A stretch of DNA of 64,000 bases, taken from positions 373,797-437,796 of the forward strand of contig JAGQRW010000018.1 in NCBI GenBank assembly GCA_020425085.1. Reading direction: 5' to 3'. The notes beneath the pieces are model-generated. The model did not search any database, was not told the origin of the DNA, and was given only the letters and a program-made list of their open reading frames with translations. This stretch comes from Paracoccaceae bacterium. Lineage in GTDB: Bacteria > Pseudomonadota > Alphaproteobacteria > Rhodobacterales > Rhodobacteraceae. Shown one piece after another: positions 18,491 through 28,139 of the stretch (positions are counted from its first letter, which is position 1; each line of letters opens with the position of its first letter). Made by a program: the position numbers and the translations under genes.

Positions 18491-19443
18491 GCCGAACAGG
18501 ACGCCCCGCCTAGCACGCAGAACCGGGCGCAATGCGGATGGTTGAGGTGAACCGGCCCTTCCGCCTGTTTCAAGGTTTCCCCCAGTTCAAATTCTGCATC
18601 ATAGGGGATCAGGGTGCAGGCCAGAACCACCGGCCTTGCTGCCCCCTTGCGTTTCACCACCATGCGCGAGGTTGCACACATCACCTCATCCGGTTTCTTG
18701 TTCAGGATCGACCAGCAAGCGGTTGTTATCTCGGGAACATCAGCGTTCTGGTCCATCTCGGGAAACAGCATGGTCCGCACCGGGTCGCCCGCGTCGATGC
18801 TGAATCCATGGCGGCGGTAGAACGCGGCAAAGGCTTTGCGGCTTTCGGCCTCGGTTTCGCCCCAGAGGGTGCGGCCGGCCACATCCATCCTGGCCCCGTG
18901 CCGGTCAAGCCAAAGCATCCCCTCCAGCGTCTTGGCGAAACTTCCCGCGCCGCGGATGGCGTCGTTGCGGGCCGGATCGGGGTGGTCAACCGAGATGCGA
19001 AAAGTCAGTTGATCGCCGAATTCCGCCAAGAGATTGCGGATACCGGCCTGCACCCCGGGGCGCATCATTGGGCGCATGGCGTTGGTCAGGATCAGCACGC
19101 GATAGCCGCGCATCAGGCACAACCGCGCCATGTCGATCATCGCCGGATTCATGAACGGCTCCCCGCCGGTGAAACCGATCTCGCGCACCGGCCAGTTCCG
19201 CTCCTTGATCTGGTCAAGAAACGGGCGGATATCGTCCGCGTCAAGATAAACCAGGCGGTCATTCACCGGCGAGCTTTCGATATAGCAGTTGACGCATTCA
19301 ATATTGCAAAGCGTGCCCGTGTTGAACCAAAGCGTGGTCGCGCCCTTTAGCGACACAAAGGCACGCGCCTCGCCTGTGGCGGTGACGTGGCGGTCGCGGA
19401 ACTTTTCCGGTGGCGGACTGGTTATTGGGGCTAGGCTGTTCAT
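18487..19443 (-). CDS. Radical SAM protein of unknown function
   Basis: A 318-residue protein. The cluster motif C-x3-C-x2-C is CNIECVNC at about 46-53, followed by the GFTGGEPFMNP SAM-binding motif near 100. Late cysteines (CARFCVLGGASC at the end, plus TACW and MCATS in the middle) suggest one or two auxiliary Fe-S clusters as in SPASM-type enzymes. No peptide or cofactor substrate gene is beside it, so the reaction cannot be named. The ATG at 19443 is preferred over an upstream TTG. It converges on aroB. Confidence 0.82.
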   Translation of the reverse strand: MNSLAPITSPPPEKFRDRHVTATGEARAFVSLKGATTLWFNTGTLCNIECVNCYIESSPVNDRLVYLDADDIRPFLDQIKERNWPVREIGFTGGEPFMNPAMIDMARLCLMRGYRVLILTNAMRPMMRPGVQAGIRNLLAEFGDQLTFRISVDHPDPARNDAIRGAGSFAKTLEGMLWLDRHGARMDVAGRTLWGETEAESRKAFAAFYRRHGFSIDAGDPVRTMLFPEMDQNADVPEITTACWSILNKKPDEVMCATSRMVVKRKGAARPVVLACTLIPYDAEFELGETLKQAEGPVHLNHPHCARFCVLGGASCSA

Positions 19444-19565
19444 CGGCGGGCGGTATCCTGCTGACAGTTGTTTTCGCAACTAAAAACCAAAAACACCGGG
19501 GCCGATAGGGCAAGATGAAAGGCGCACAGGTTTGTGAAGCAATGTGTGCGTTTGGAAACGACGCC

Positions 19566-20168
19566 TCAGACCCGGCGCGGTCGGATCGCCAACAGGCCAA
19601 GCCCGGCCAGCAGCAACGACGCTGGGGCAGGTAGCGGTACGAGGGCGGGCACGACACTGGCCTCAAAACTCGGCCATTGATCGAAATCGTTGCCGCCATA
19701 CAAAGTGTAATAGGACCAGCGCCAATGACCATTGAACAGCATTTTCCAGTATTCGTTGCCGATATTCACCAGTTCGTCATTGCTGCCGAGATAATAGGCC
19801 GGCGTGAACGAGACGGTGAAATACCAAGTTTCCGAATAATCGGTCACACCGGTTGCGCCGTCATAGGAACTGTCCCAGAATTCGCTCATGGCGTCTACAT
19901 GATGAATTTTGTCGTGCGGATTCAGATATACCAAGCCGCAGCGATAGACATCCGAACGTAAGGCAACCCATTGGGCACAAGTGTCGTCATAAAATCTTAG
20001 GGTGCGCGTTTCCCCGACCGGAGTTTTTTTAAAATAGTTCTGGGCAAAGTCATAGGACATACCGTGGTAGGGCACATAATCATGCCCCTGATACCGGATG
20101 GTCGCAGCTCCTGCCGCGCCCGATATGACCCAGACTGCAAACAGCAGCAAACTTGTCAAAAACTTCAT
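19566..20168 (-). CDS. Secreted VPLPA-CTERM-type surface protein
   Basis: A 200-residue exported protein. A Sec signal (MKFLTSLLLFAVWVISGAAGA) is followed by a globular part rich in Tyr, Trp and Asp and a C-terminal sorting signal, VPLPAPASLLLAGLGL then IRPRRV. That is the VPLPA-CTERM pattern (short motif, transmembrane helix, basic tail), which is expected to be processed by an exosortase-type system. The gene for that system is not in this window. A shortened relative lies just upstream on the same strand (20243-20380). Role unknown, likely at the cell surface or in extracellular polymer. Confidence 0.82.
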   Translation of the reverse strand: MKFLTSLLLFAVWVISGAAGAATIRYQGHDYVPYHGMSYDFAQNYFKKTPVGETRTLRFYDDTCAQWVALRSDVYRCGLVYLNPHDKIHHVDAMSEFWDSSYDGATGVTDYSETWYFTVSFTPAYYLGSNDELVNIGNEYWKMLFNGHWRWSYYTLYGGNDFDQWPSFEASVVPALVPLPAPASLLLAGLGLLAIRPRRV

Positions 20169-20183
20169 CACACACCCCACCAC

Positions 20184-20629
20184 GCTACAAGGCCAATGGT
20201 AGGGTTCGGCGGATTTCGGTCAACAAAAAAGTTAACCAATGGTTAACCGTGACGCAGGGGTGCGAAACTGACCAGACTATTGTAGTCGTTTCCGCCGTAT
20301 GGTTCGTCATAGGACCACCACCATTCGCCATAAAACAGCGTTTTCCAGTATTTGTTACCGATTTCCGCGGTGGTGTAACTTCAGGTCTAGAAATTTATGT
20401 GGCGCAAGCGCCATGAGCGCCTGCCAGGGAGCGCCCCGGCAGGGGCTGCCTATTCTGGTATTCCATGGAATTGCGAAACAGCCATAGAGACGGACAAATG
20501 GACGAGTGTTGCCTATCGAACCGATCTCTAGAAATCAAAATACAACGGAAGATCAATACGTTTACGACTAAGTTGCGTCCGGTGATAGTTGGATTTTCGA
20601 ATTTAGTGCGCTCTTAGAGACAGAAGCGG
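20184..20629. other. Intergenic stretch with a gene remnant and a repeat-rich junction
   Basis: 446 bases. The left part holds the remnant at 20243-20380. From 20381 the sequence changes character: a TCTAGAAAT at 20386-20394 recurs at 20527-20535, and a perfect TGGCGC-AA-GCGCCA palindrome and a CCTGCC/GGCAGG pair lie between. I find no ORF with a start signal between 20381 and 20629. Confidence 0.55.
20243..20380 (-). pseudogene. Truncated paralogue of the VPLPA-CTERM protein
   Basis: On the minus strand 45 codons read AEIGNKYWKTLFYGEWWW... and end in TAA. They align without gaps to the middle of the neighbouring gene (VNIGNEYWKMLFNGHWRW...), including the shared YGGND, at roughly 60 per cent identity over 30 residues. 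The upstream side meets TGA and TAG in frame straight away at 20381, so the N-terminal half and signal peptide are missing. The C-terminal sorting signal is absent too. This is a 5'-truncated duplicate, and the break coincides with the start of the accessory DNA. Confidence 0.75.
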
Positions 20630-21265
20630 TCATCGATCTTCATGGTAGGATTCGCTGAGAACCTTATTGATGGTCCTCATTGAGCAGTTGTGTTCCTGTG
20701 TAAGGTCTGAGATGGTAGCTCCGTTCAAATGTTGCATGTAGATTTTATCTCTTTCTTCGCGTGAAAATTTGGCACGGTGACGTTGATTTCTAATAGCATC
20801 AGATGTATTTTCGCTCGCTGAACCATATCTAAGATTTCCAATCTTGTTGTTAGTCGGGTTATCGTCGAAATGTAGGACTTGTGCGCCATTTGGTTTGGGT
20901 CCACAGAAAGCAGCTAGAACCAAATCGTGTAGATGTGGTTTTTTGTACTTTCCTTCATTATCCCTTAGATCAACCCTCAAATACTTCCTTCCAGCCGACG
21001 ATTCCCACGGCTTAAGAACTCTTTTCGCTCGCAGTGAATAAACATCTCCATCAGCACTTATTTTATAACGCTCCTCATATCCAGGAATATCAAAATATTC
21101 GACTCCGTTTATGGTTCGGTAACTTTTCGGTATGAAATTTGCTTGCTGCAATAAACTCAAGGCTTTATTCAGATGGTCCAACACCTCTGAAGGAAGACCT
21201 CTAGCAACTATTTTCTCGATCTCTTCTATTGTGTGAATGTAATCCATAGTGAGAGTTTTCCTCAT
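20630..21265 (-). CDS. HNH homing-type endonuclease with NUMOD4 domain
   Basis: A 211-residue protein. A NUMOD4-like segment (IPGYEERYKISADGDVYSL) is followed by an HNH nuclease core (VLHFDDNPTNNKIGNLRYG) and a C-terminal helix-turn-helix-like stretch (GATISDLTQEHNCSMRTINK). That layout is typical of phage-borne and intron-borne homing endonucleases. Composition is clearly more AT-rich than the surroundings, so transfer is likely. The ATG at 21265 is preceded by AAGAAGGAA at a good distance. No integrase or intron is seen beside it. It lies downstream of the 3' end of tRNA-Gly. Confidence 0.82.
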   Translation of the reverse strand: MRKTLTMDYIHTIEEIEKIVARGLPSEVLDHLNKALSLLQQANFIPKSYRTINGVEYFDIPGYEERYKISADGDVYSLRAKRVLKPWESSAGRKYLRVDLRDNEGKYKKPHLHDLVLAAFCGPKPNGAQVLHFDDNPTNNKIGNLRYGSASENTSDAIRNQRHRAKFSREERDKIYMQHLNGATISDLTQEHNCSMRTINKVLSESYHEDR

Positions 21266-21323
21266 CGGCAGTTCCTTCTTGCATGAGAATTGTAGGAAGA
21301 GCCATAACCGCAGGAATGTCCGA

Positions 21324-21443
21324 CTACCCAGACGACTTAACACGGTCTTTGATCATATCCTCAGTGTACACAAAGACACGACCACAAGAAATTGATCCAC
21401 GTTACTCGTCTACTAGACCTCCTGATACTATCAAATTGAACAT
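21324..21443 (-). pseudogene. Possible interrupted small ORF beside the endonuclease
   Basis: From an ATG at 21443 a 40-codon frame (MFNLIVSGGLVDE, then a TAA, then RGSISCGRVFVYTEDM and on to KSSG) ends at 21324 with a single in-frame stop at codon 14. An AGGAGG lies within it. It could be a decayed accessory gene or chance in AT-rich DNA. Confidence 0.25.
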
Positions 21444-21513
21444 ATTAGACCTAATCCCTGCAAGACTTTCGCCTAAGTAGCACATCACAGCGCTCTCATC
21501 TGGACGAAAGCAA

Positions 21514-21587
21514 TGGAGCGGGTAACGGGAATTGAACCCGTAACTAAAGCTTGGGAAGCTGCCGTGATACCTTTTCACCATACCCGC
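21514..21587 (-). tRNA. tRNA-Gly (anticodon CCC)
   Basis: 74 bases on the minus strand with encoded CCA. The acceptor stem is GCGGGTA/TACCCGC, the T arm ACGGG-TTCAATT-CCCGT and the D arm GTGA/TCAC. The anticodon loop is TTCCCAA, giving anticodon CCC. The anticodon stem GCAGC/GCTTT has one mismatch and one G-U pair at its outer end. The 3' end points towards the AT-rich patch containing the HNH gene. Confidence 0.92.
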
Positions 21588-21647
21588 AAAGGTGGGGATG
21601 AGGTAGGCCAGTGCATCAAAAAGGTCAAGGGGATACGCGCATGCGAA

Positions 21648-21675
21648 ACGGGCCGCCCGTTGCCAGGCGGCCCGT
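21648..21675 (-). terminator. Hairpin after the fasciclin gene
   Basis: Perfect 10-bp stem (ACGGGCCGCC / GGCGGCCCGT), 25 bases past the fasciclin stop. The T tract on the minus strand is short (TTTCG), so termination strength is uncertain. Confidence 0.55.
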
Positions 21676-21700
21676 CGGTTTCTGCCTTAACACACGCAAA

Positions 21701-22252
21701 CTATTTCGGCAGAAGCACGGTGTCGATCACGTCAATGACACCGTTGGACTGGCGCACATCCGAAATGGTCACCTTGGCGGCCTGGCCGCTTTCGTCATAG
21801 ATATAAAGGTCGCCGCCCTTCACCTGCGCGCTGAGGGCATCGCCCGATACCGCGTTGAAGTTGTAAAACCCATCGGCGCTGGCGCGTGCCTTGGCGGCGA
21901 TGTCGGCGGTGGTCCAGCTACCGGCGACCACATGCGAGGTCAGGATCTTGGTCAGCATCGCCTTGTTTTCCGGCTTCAGAAGGGTCTCAACCGTACCGGC
22001 GGGCAGTTTGGCGAACGCTGCAGTGGTTGGTGCGAAAACGGTAAAGGGGCCTTCGCTTGCCAGCGTATCCACCAGACCGGCGGCCTTGACGGCGGCAACC
22101 AGCGTCGTGTGATCGGCGGAATTGACGGCGTTTTCGACGATGTTCTTGCTCTCGTACATCGCGGCCCCTCCGACCATTGGGTTGGCGGCGAAGGCGGCGG
22201 TTGCGGTAACGGTCAGGGCAACGGCGGCGATGGCGCGAATGGATGTCAGCAT
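21701..22252 (-). CDS. Exported fasciclin (FAS1) domain protein
   Basis: A 183-residue secreted protein. The Sec signal (MLTSIRAIAAVALTVTATAAFA) is followed by one FAS1 domain with the family's H1 (FTVFAPTTAAFAKLP) and H2 (VIDVIDTVLLPK) boxes. FAS1 domains mediate adhesion or small-ligand binding at the cell surface; the ligand here is unknown. It lies downstream of an anti-sigma/sigma pair of the RskA/SigK kind, the arrangement known from mycobacterial MPT70/MPT83, so it is a likely target of that sigma factor. Confidence 0.92.
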   Translation of the reverse strand: MLTSIRAIAAVALTVTATAAFAANPMVGGAAMYESKNIVENAVNSADHTTLVAAVKAAGLVDTLASEGPFTVFAPTTAAFAKLPAGTVETLLKPENKAMLTKILTSHVVAGSWTTADIAAKARASADGFYNFNAVSGDALSAQVKGGDLYIYDESGQAAKVTISDVRQSNGVIDVIDTVLLPK

Positions 22253-22300
22253 GATGTTTCTCCCGGTTCAAAATGCCCCGTCATGGGGCGGATACAAGGA

Positions 22301-22329
22301 GATACGGGGGAAGTTCGGAAATAGTTTCA
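22301..22329 (-). promoter_or_regulatory. Candidate ECF-type promoter before the fasciclin gene
   Basis: Minus-strand TGAAAC (22329-22324) and CGTATC (22306-22301) are separated by 17 bases and lie about 50 bases before the fasciclin ATG. The GAAAC/CGTATC pair resembles ECF sigma promoters. The same motif is not obvious before the sigma gene. Confidence 0.35.
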
Positions 22330-22357
22330 GGCGGGGCGAAAAAAACTGGAAAAAGTT

Positions 22358-23065
22358 TCAGATCGCCTGAATGGCACCGGCGGCAAGTACCGGGCCGGTC
22401 GGATCACCGCTGGGCGAGCCGCCCAATGGTTCCAGCGTTACCGCAAGGGTGGCCCCGGCACGGATCAGTGCCGCAAGGTCCGCGGGCAGGGCGCGTTTGC
22501 TGGTTTCTGCCGCCAGCACCCCGAGCGAGACAGGTTTCTGCCCCACGGGGATCACCCAGAGTTCATAGGATTTGTCGCCATCCGCCCCGGTTCCGCTGGT
22601 CTGGCGCACCCGCAACTGGTCGCGCGCGCTGTCGTAAAGTGCTACAAAGCTGACATCGGAATTGTTGGCGGCAATGGTGGTGACAAGGCTGGGGCCGGGT
22701 GTTGGCGGCGAGTAAACGGTTATCACCGCGCCAAGCGCCAGCGCCGCCAGCGATACCGCTGCAACCCCGCGCCAAAAGCCCACGCCAGACCAGAGTCGGC
22801 GGAACAGTCCGTGGGGTGCGGGCCGATCGAACAGACGCGCCTGAATGGCACCAAGGATTTGGGGCGGAGGGGTGACCTCAGCATAAGCCGCGTCAAATGG
22901 CGCCAGGTCCTGCTGCCAGCGCGCAACCCGCCCGGCGAATTGCCGATCATCCAGCAAGCGGCGATCGGCCGCCGCCCTTTCAGGGGCATCAAGCACCCCC
23001 AACACATACTCAGCGGCAAGGATGTCATCCTCGTCCCCGCCGTCATATGTGATCTGGTCGCTCAT
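22358..23065 (-). CDS. RskA-type anti-sigma factor
   Basis: A 235-residue membrane protein. The N-terminal cytosolic anti-sigma domain (about 1-85, LAAEYVLGVLDAPERAAADRR) is followed by one transmembrane helix near 98-118 (VAAVSLAALALGAVITVY) and a periplasmic RskA domain (YELWVIPVGQKPVSLGVL). Such proteins hold a partner ECF sigma factor at the membrane until proteolysis. The ATG at 23065 overlaps the sigma stop (ATGA), which fixes the start and the partner. Confidence 0.9.
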   Translation of the reverse strand: MSDQITYDGGDEDDILAAEYVLGVLDAPERAAADRRLLDDRQFAGRVARWQQDLAPFDAAYAEVTPPPQILGAIQARLFDRPAPHGLFRRLWSGVGFWRGVAAVSLAALALGAVITVYSPPTPGPSLVTTIAANNSDVSFVALYDSARDQLRVRQTSGTGADGDKSYELWVIPVGQKPVSLGVLAAETSKRALPADLAALIRAGATLAVTLEPLGGSPSGDPTGPVLAAGAIQAI

Positions 23066-23658
23066 AGGCTCAGGCAATCCCTCAGTTTCAGCAGGCTGCG
23101 GCGCAGCCAGGTTCGCATCGTGTTGACCGGCACCGAATAGCGGTCGGCCAGTTCCTGATAGGACCAGCCTTCGATATAGGCGGAACGCACTGCCCCGGCC
23201 TTGTCCGCCTCAAGCTCATCAAGGCAGGTGTCAATTCTTGCCCGTTCCGAGGTGGCAATCGCCTCGGCCTCGGGGGTTGGCGCGCTGTCGGCGACGGTTT
23301 CGGCGGCATCAAGCCCGGAGGTGACCTCGCGCCGCTGGCGCAGCCGGTCGATGGCGTGGTTGCGTGCGATGGTGATCATCCAGGTCATGGCGCTTGCCCG
23401 GTCCGACGAATAGCCGTGTGCCTTTTGCCAGACGCGAATGAAAACCTCCTGCAAGGCGTCCTCGGCTTCGGCGCGGTCTTTCAATATACGCAAAAGCACG
23501 CCGAAAAGTTTCGCCGAAGCGTGCTGGTAAAGATCGGCAAAGGCTGACCGGTCCCGCAGTGCCGTGCGGGCAACAAGATCAGCAAGGGCTTGGGCAGTCA
23601 GCAAAACATGTCCCGAAGATTGATGGGGTATTGTTAACCGCGATTGGCCCGATTGCAA
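23062..23658 (-). CDS. ECF RNA polymerase sigma factor (SigK-like)
   Basis: A 198-residue (at most) sigma factor. Region 2 is EDALQEVFIRVWQKAH with the SAMTWMITIARNHAIDRLR part of the core-binding and -10 helices. Region 4 is WSYQELADRYSVPVNTMRTW with a helix-turn-helix. The start is unclear: the longest frame opens with a TTG at 23658 and no ATG gives the conserved region intact, so a shorter TTG or CTG start is possible. It begins 19 bases after the RACo-like gene and is followed by its probable anti-sigma factor. Confidence 0.88.
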   Translation of the reverse strand: MQSGQSRLTIPHQSSGHVLLTAQALADLVARTALRDRSAFADLYQHASAKLFGVLLRILKDRAEAEDALQEVFIRVWQKAHGYSSDRASAMTWMITIARNHAIDRLRQRREVTSGLDAAETVADSAPTPEAEAIATSERARIDTCLDELEADKAGAVRSAYIEGWSYQELADRYSVPVNTMRTWLRRSLLKLRDCLSL

Positions 23659-23676
23659 AGCTGCATCCGTGGCAGG

Positions 23677-25722
23677 TCAGCCCCGCCGTCGCCGGCGTCG
23701 CCCGCCGCCGCCGCTGGCGTCGTTCCGGCTGTCGGCGTTGAAATCGAGTTCCGGCAGCGCCACGATGGCAGCGAGGTTGGGGAAGGGTTCCACCGCGTTC
23801 GGAATGTCCGAAGCGTTGACGAAATGTTCCTGAAAGCGCGGCTCGATAGCGGTTTCGACCTTGTGGATTTCGCCCACCAGCGCCTCGATCTCGCGGCGGG
23901 ATTCGGTGTTCAGAAGGGCAATTCGCGCGCCGGTGCCGGCGGCGTTGCCGGCCGATGTGACCTTTTCCAGCGGGCAATCCGGGATCATTCCCAGCACCAT
24001 CGCGTGCAGTGGCGAGATATGCGCACCAAATGCGCCCGCCAGCACCACCCGATCCACCTTGTCGACGCCGAACTTGTCCATCAGCAGCCGCGCGCCGGAA
24101 TATAGCGCTGCCTTGGCCATCTGGATCTCGCGGATGTCGCGGTTGGTGACGGTGATCCTTGGGCCGCCGGTATCGCTTGCGTCCCAGACCAGATAGGAAA
24201 ACGTGCGCCCGTCGGCGAATGATCGCTGGCTGCCGGTCTGCTCCGGCCCACCGATCAGCCCGTGTGAATCAAGCAGTCCGGCGATGCGCATTTCCGCCAC
24301 GATCTCGATGATGCCGGAGCCGCAGATGCCGGTGATGCCCGAAACCGCGATGGCCTCGGCAAAGCCTGCCTCGTCCGACCAGAGGTCAGAGCCGATCACC
24401 TGAAACCGCGGTTCCTTGCTGACCGGGTTGATCCGCACATGTTCGATGGCACCGGGAGCGGCGCGCTGACCGCTGGAGATTTGCGCCCCCTCAAAGGCCG
24501 GGCCGGTGGGCGAGGAACAGGCCAGCAGGCGTTCGCGGTTGCCCAGCTGAATCTCGGCATTGGTGCCGACATCGACCAGCAGCACCAGATCATCGGAAAG
24601 GTTCGGGGTTTCCGACAGCGTCACCGCTGCGGCATCGGCCCCGACATGGCCGGCGATGCAGGGCAGGATATAGGTGCGGGCCTCGGGGTGGAGGTCAAGG
24701 CCAAGTTCGGCCGCCTTCAGCGACAGCGCGTTCGAGGTTGCCAACGCGAACGGTGCCTGGCCGAGTTCATAGGGGTCGATGCCCAGAAACAGGTGGTGCA
24801 TCACCGGGTTGCAGACGAAAACGCTGTCCATGATCAGCGATTTGTCGATTTTCGCCTCGGCGGCGATTTCGCTGAACAGGGCGTTCATCGCCTCGCGCAC
24901 GGCGCGGGTCATCTGTTCGGCTCCGTCCGGGTTCATCATCGAATAACTGACCCGGCTCATCAGATCCTCGCCAAAGCGGATTTGCGGGTTCATGATGCCG
25001 CCCGAGGCGATGACCTCGCCGCTGGTGAGGTTGCAAAGATGGGCCGCGATGGTGGTAGAGCCAAGATCGACTGCAAGGCCGTAAAGGGTGCCTTCGTAAA
25101 ATCCCGGCCAGATTTCCAGCATCGCGGGCTTGGAATCGGCGCCGGTACGGTGCATGGCGCAGGTGATTTTCCATTCGCCCTTGCGAAGGGTGGTTTGCAG
25201 TTTGGCAAGGATCCTGAGATCGGCATCGGAAGCCGGCAGATCCCACTGTTCCTTCAGCGCCTTTTGCAGGCGTTCCAGATCGCCCGAGGGATCCTGCATG
25301 TCGGGCTGATCGACCTCGACATAATAGAGGCGGATCGAAGGGTTCATCACGATATCGCGCAGTTCGGCGCGTTTGCGCACCACCTGCCGGTGTACCTGGC
25401 TTTCCGGTGGCACGTCGATCACCACATCGCCCATGATTTTCGCCTGACAGCCAAGACGGCGGCCCGGTTGCAGGCCACGTTTGGATTTGTAACGCTCCTC
25501 GACCGCGTTCCATTGGCTGAGGGCGTTTTCATCAGCGGTCAGGCCATGTTTGGGAAATTCGCCATAAGCCGGGGTGATCTGGCATTTCGAACAGATGCCA
25601 CGGCCGCCGCAGACGCTGTCAAGGTCGACGCCAAGGGCGCGGGCGGCGTCGAGCACCGGGGTACCAACGGCAAAGCGGCCACGTTTGCCGGAGGGGGTGA
25701 AGATGACCAGGGGCTGTTCCAT
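23677..25722 (-). CDS. ASKHA-domain Fe-S ATPase, RACo/RamA-like (DUF4445)
   Basis: A 681-residue protein. The N-terminal [2Fe-2S] ferredoxin domain has C38-x5-C44-x2-C47 and C92 (VCGGRGICSKC, LGCQAK). Linker and middle domains follow, then an actin-like ATPase domain with GLAVDLGSTTIAAHL near 215 and LLVDVGTNAEI near 380. Relatives reduce inactive Co(II) corrinoid proteins to the methyl-accepting Co(I) state in methyltransferase systems. In Rhodobacterales they usually sit with corrinoid proteins or trimethylamine or betaine methyltransferases; none is adjacent here. The C terminus ends in a run of six arginines after a Gly-rich linker, which is unusual. Confidence 0.85.
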   Translation of the reverse strand: MEQPLVIFTPSGKRGRFAVGTPVLDAARALGVDLDSVCGGRGICSKCQITPAYGEFPKHGLTADENALSQWNAVEERYKSKRGLQPGRRLGCQAKIMGDVVIDVPPESQVHRQVVRKRAELRDIVMNPSIRLYYVEVDQPDMQDPSGDLERLQKALKEQWDLPASDADLRILAKLQTTLRKGEWKITCAMHRTGADSKPAMLEIWPGFYEGTLYGLAVDLGSTTIAAHLCNLTSGEVIASGGIMNPQIRFGEDLMSRVSYSMMNPDGAEQMTRAVREAMNALFSEIAAEAKIDKSLIMDSVFVCNPVMHHLFLGIDPYELGQAPFALATSNALSLKAAELGLDLHPEARTYILPCIAGHVGADAAAVTLSETPNLSDDLVLLVDVGTNAEIQLGNRERLLACSSPTGPAFEGAQISSGQRAAPGAIEHVRINPVSKEPRFQVIGSDLWSDEAGFAEAIAVSGITGICGSGIIEIVAEMRIAGLLDSHGLIGGPEQTGSQRSFADGRTFSYLVWDASDTGGPRITVTNRDIREIQMAKAALYSGARLLMDKFGVDKVDRVVLAGAFGAHISPLHAMVLGMIPDCPLEKVTSAGNAAGTGARIALLNTESRREIEALVGEIHKVETAIEPRFQEHFVNASDIPNAVEPFPNLAAIVALPELDFNADSRNDASGGGGRRRRRRG

Positions 25723-25851
25723 CAGACGGGTTTAGCCGCTTTGGCGCCTGAGGCAAGGGCAGAAGTCGTCTGCCTGATGTCTGTCTGCGTCATCTGTCGA
25801 TTTAATTTGGTCGGCGAACCAGCAGAGGCGCGTTCTGCGCCACATCTTTCA

Positions 25852-25912
25852 GCCCGCGCATAGGCGCGGGCGGTGCGCTTCGCGCGGGAGTATTTCGGCA
25901 ATAAAGAAGCGC
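25852..25912. repeat. Hairpin plus GAGTATTT extragenic element
   Basis: A perfect GCCCGCGC/GCGCGGGC stem (25852-25871) and a CGC-TTCG-CGC turn are followed by GGGAGTATTTCGGCAATAAA and then GAAGCGC. A similar arrangement (GC hairpin, then GAGTATTTGGGGAACAA) occurs at 39169-39220. Both lie immediately downstream of minus-strand genes, here eno. It is probably an extragenic terminator-associated repeat of this group. Confidence 0.45.
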
Positions 25913-25921
25913 TGTGGGGTT

Positions 25922-28130
<2,209 letters not shown>

Positions 28131-28139
28131 GACTGCCCC

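Noticed and set aside
20384-20640. Group I intron or IS element around the HNH gene
   Set aside because: No conserved intron core could be recognised, no transposase is present, and no terminal inverted repeats were found.
21283-21480. 65-codon plus-strand ORF upstream of the endonuclease
   Set aside because: No ribosome site and no recognisable product; it lies antisense to the endonuclease leader.
24439-25863. 474-codon plus-strand ORF opposite the RACo-like gene
   Set aside because: Shadow of the opposite strand; no ribosome site and no recognisable protein.
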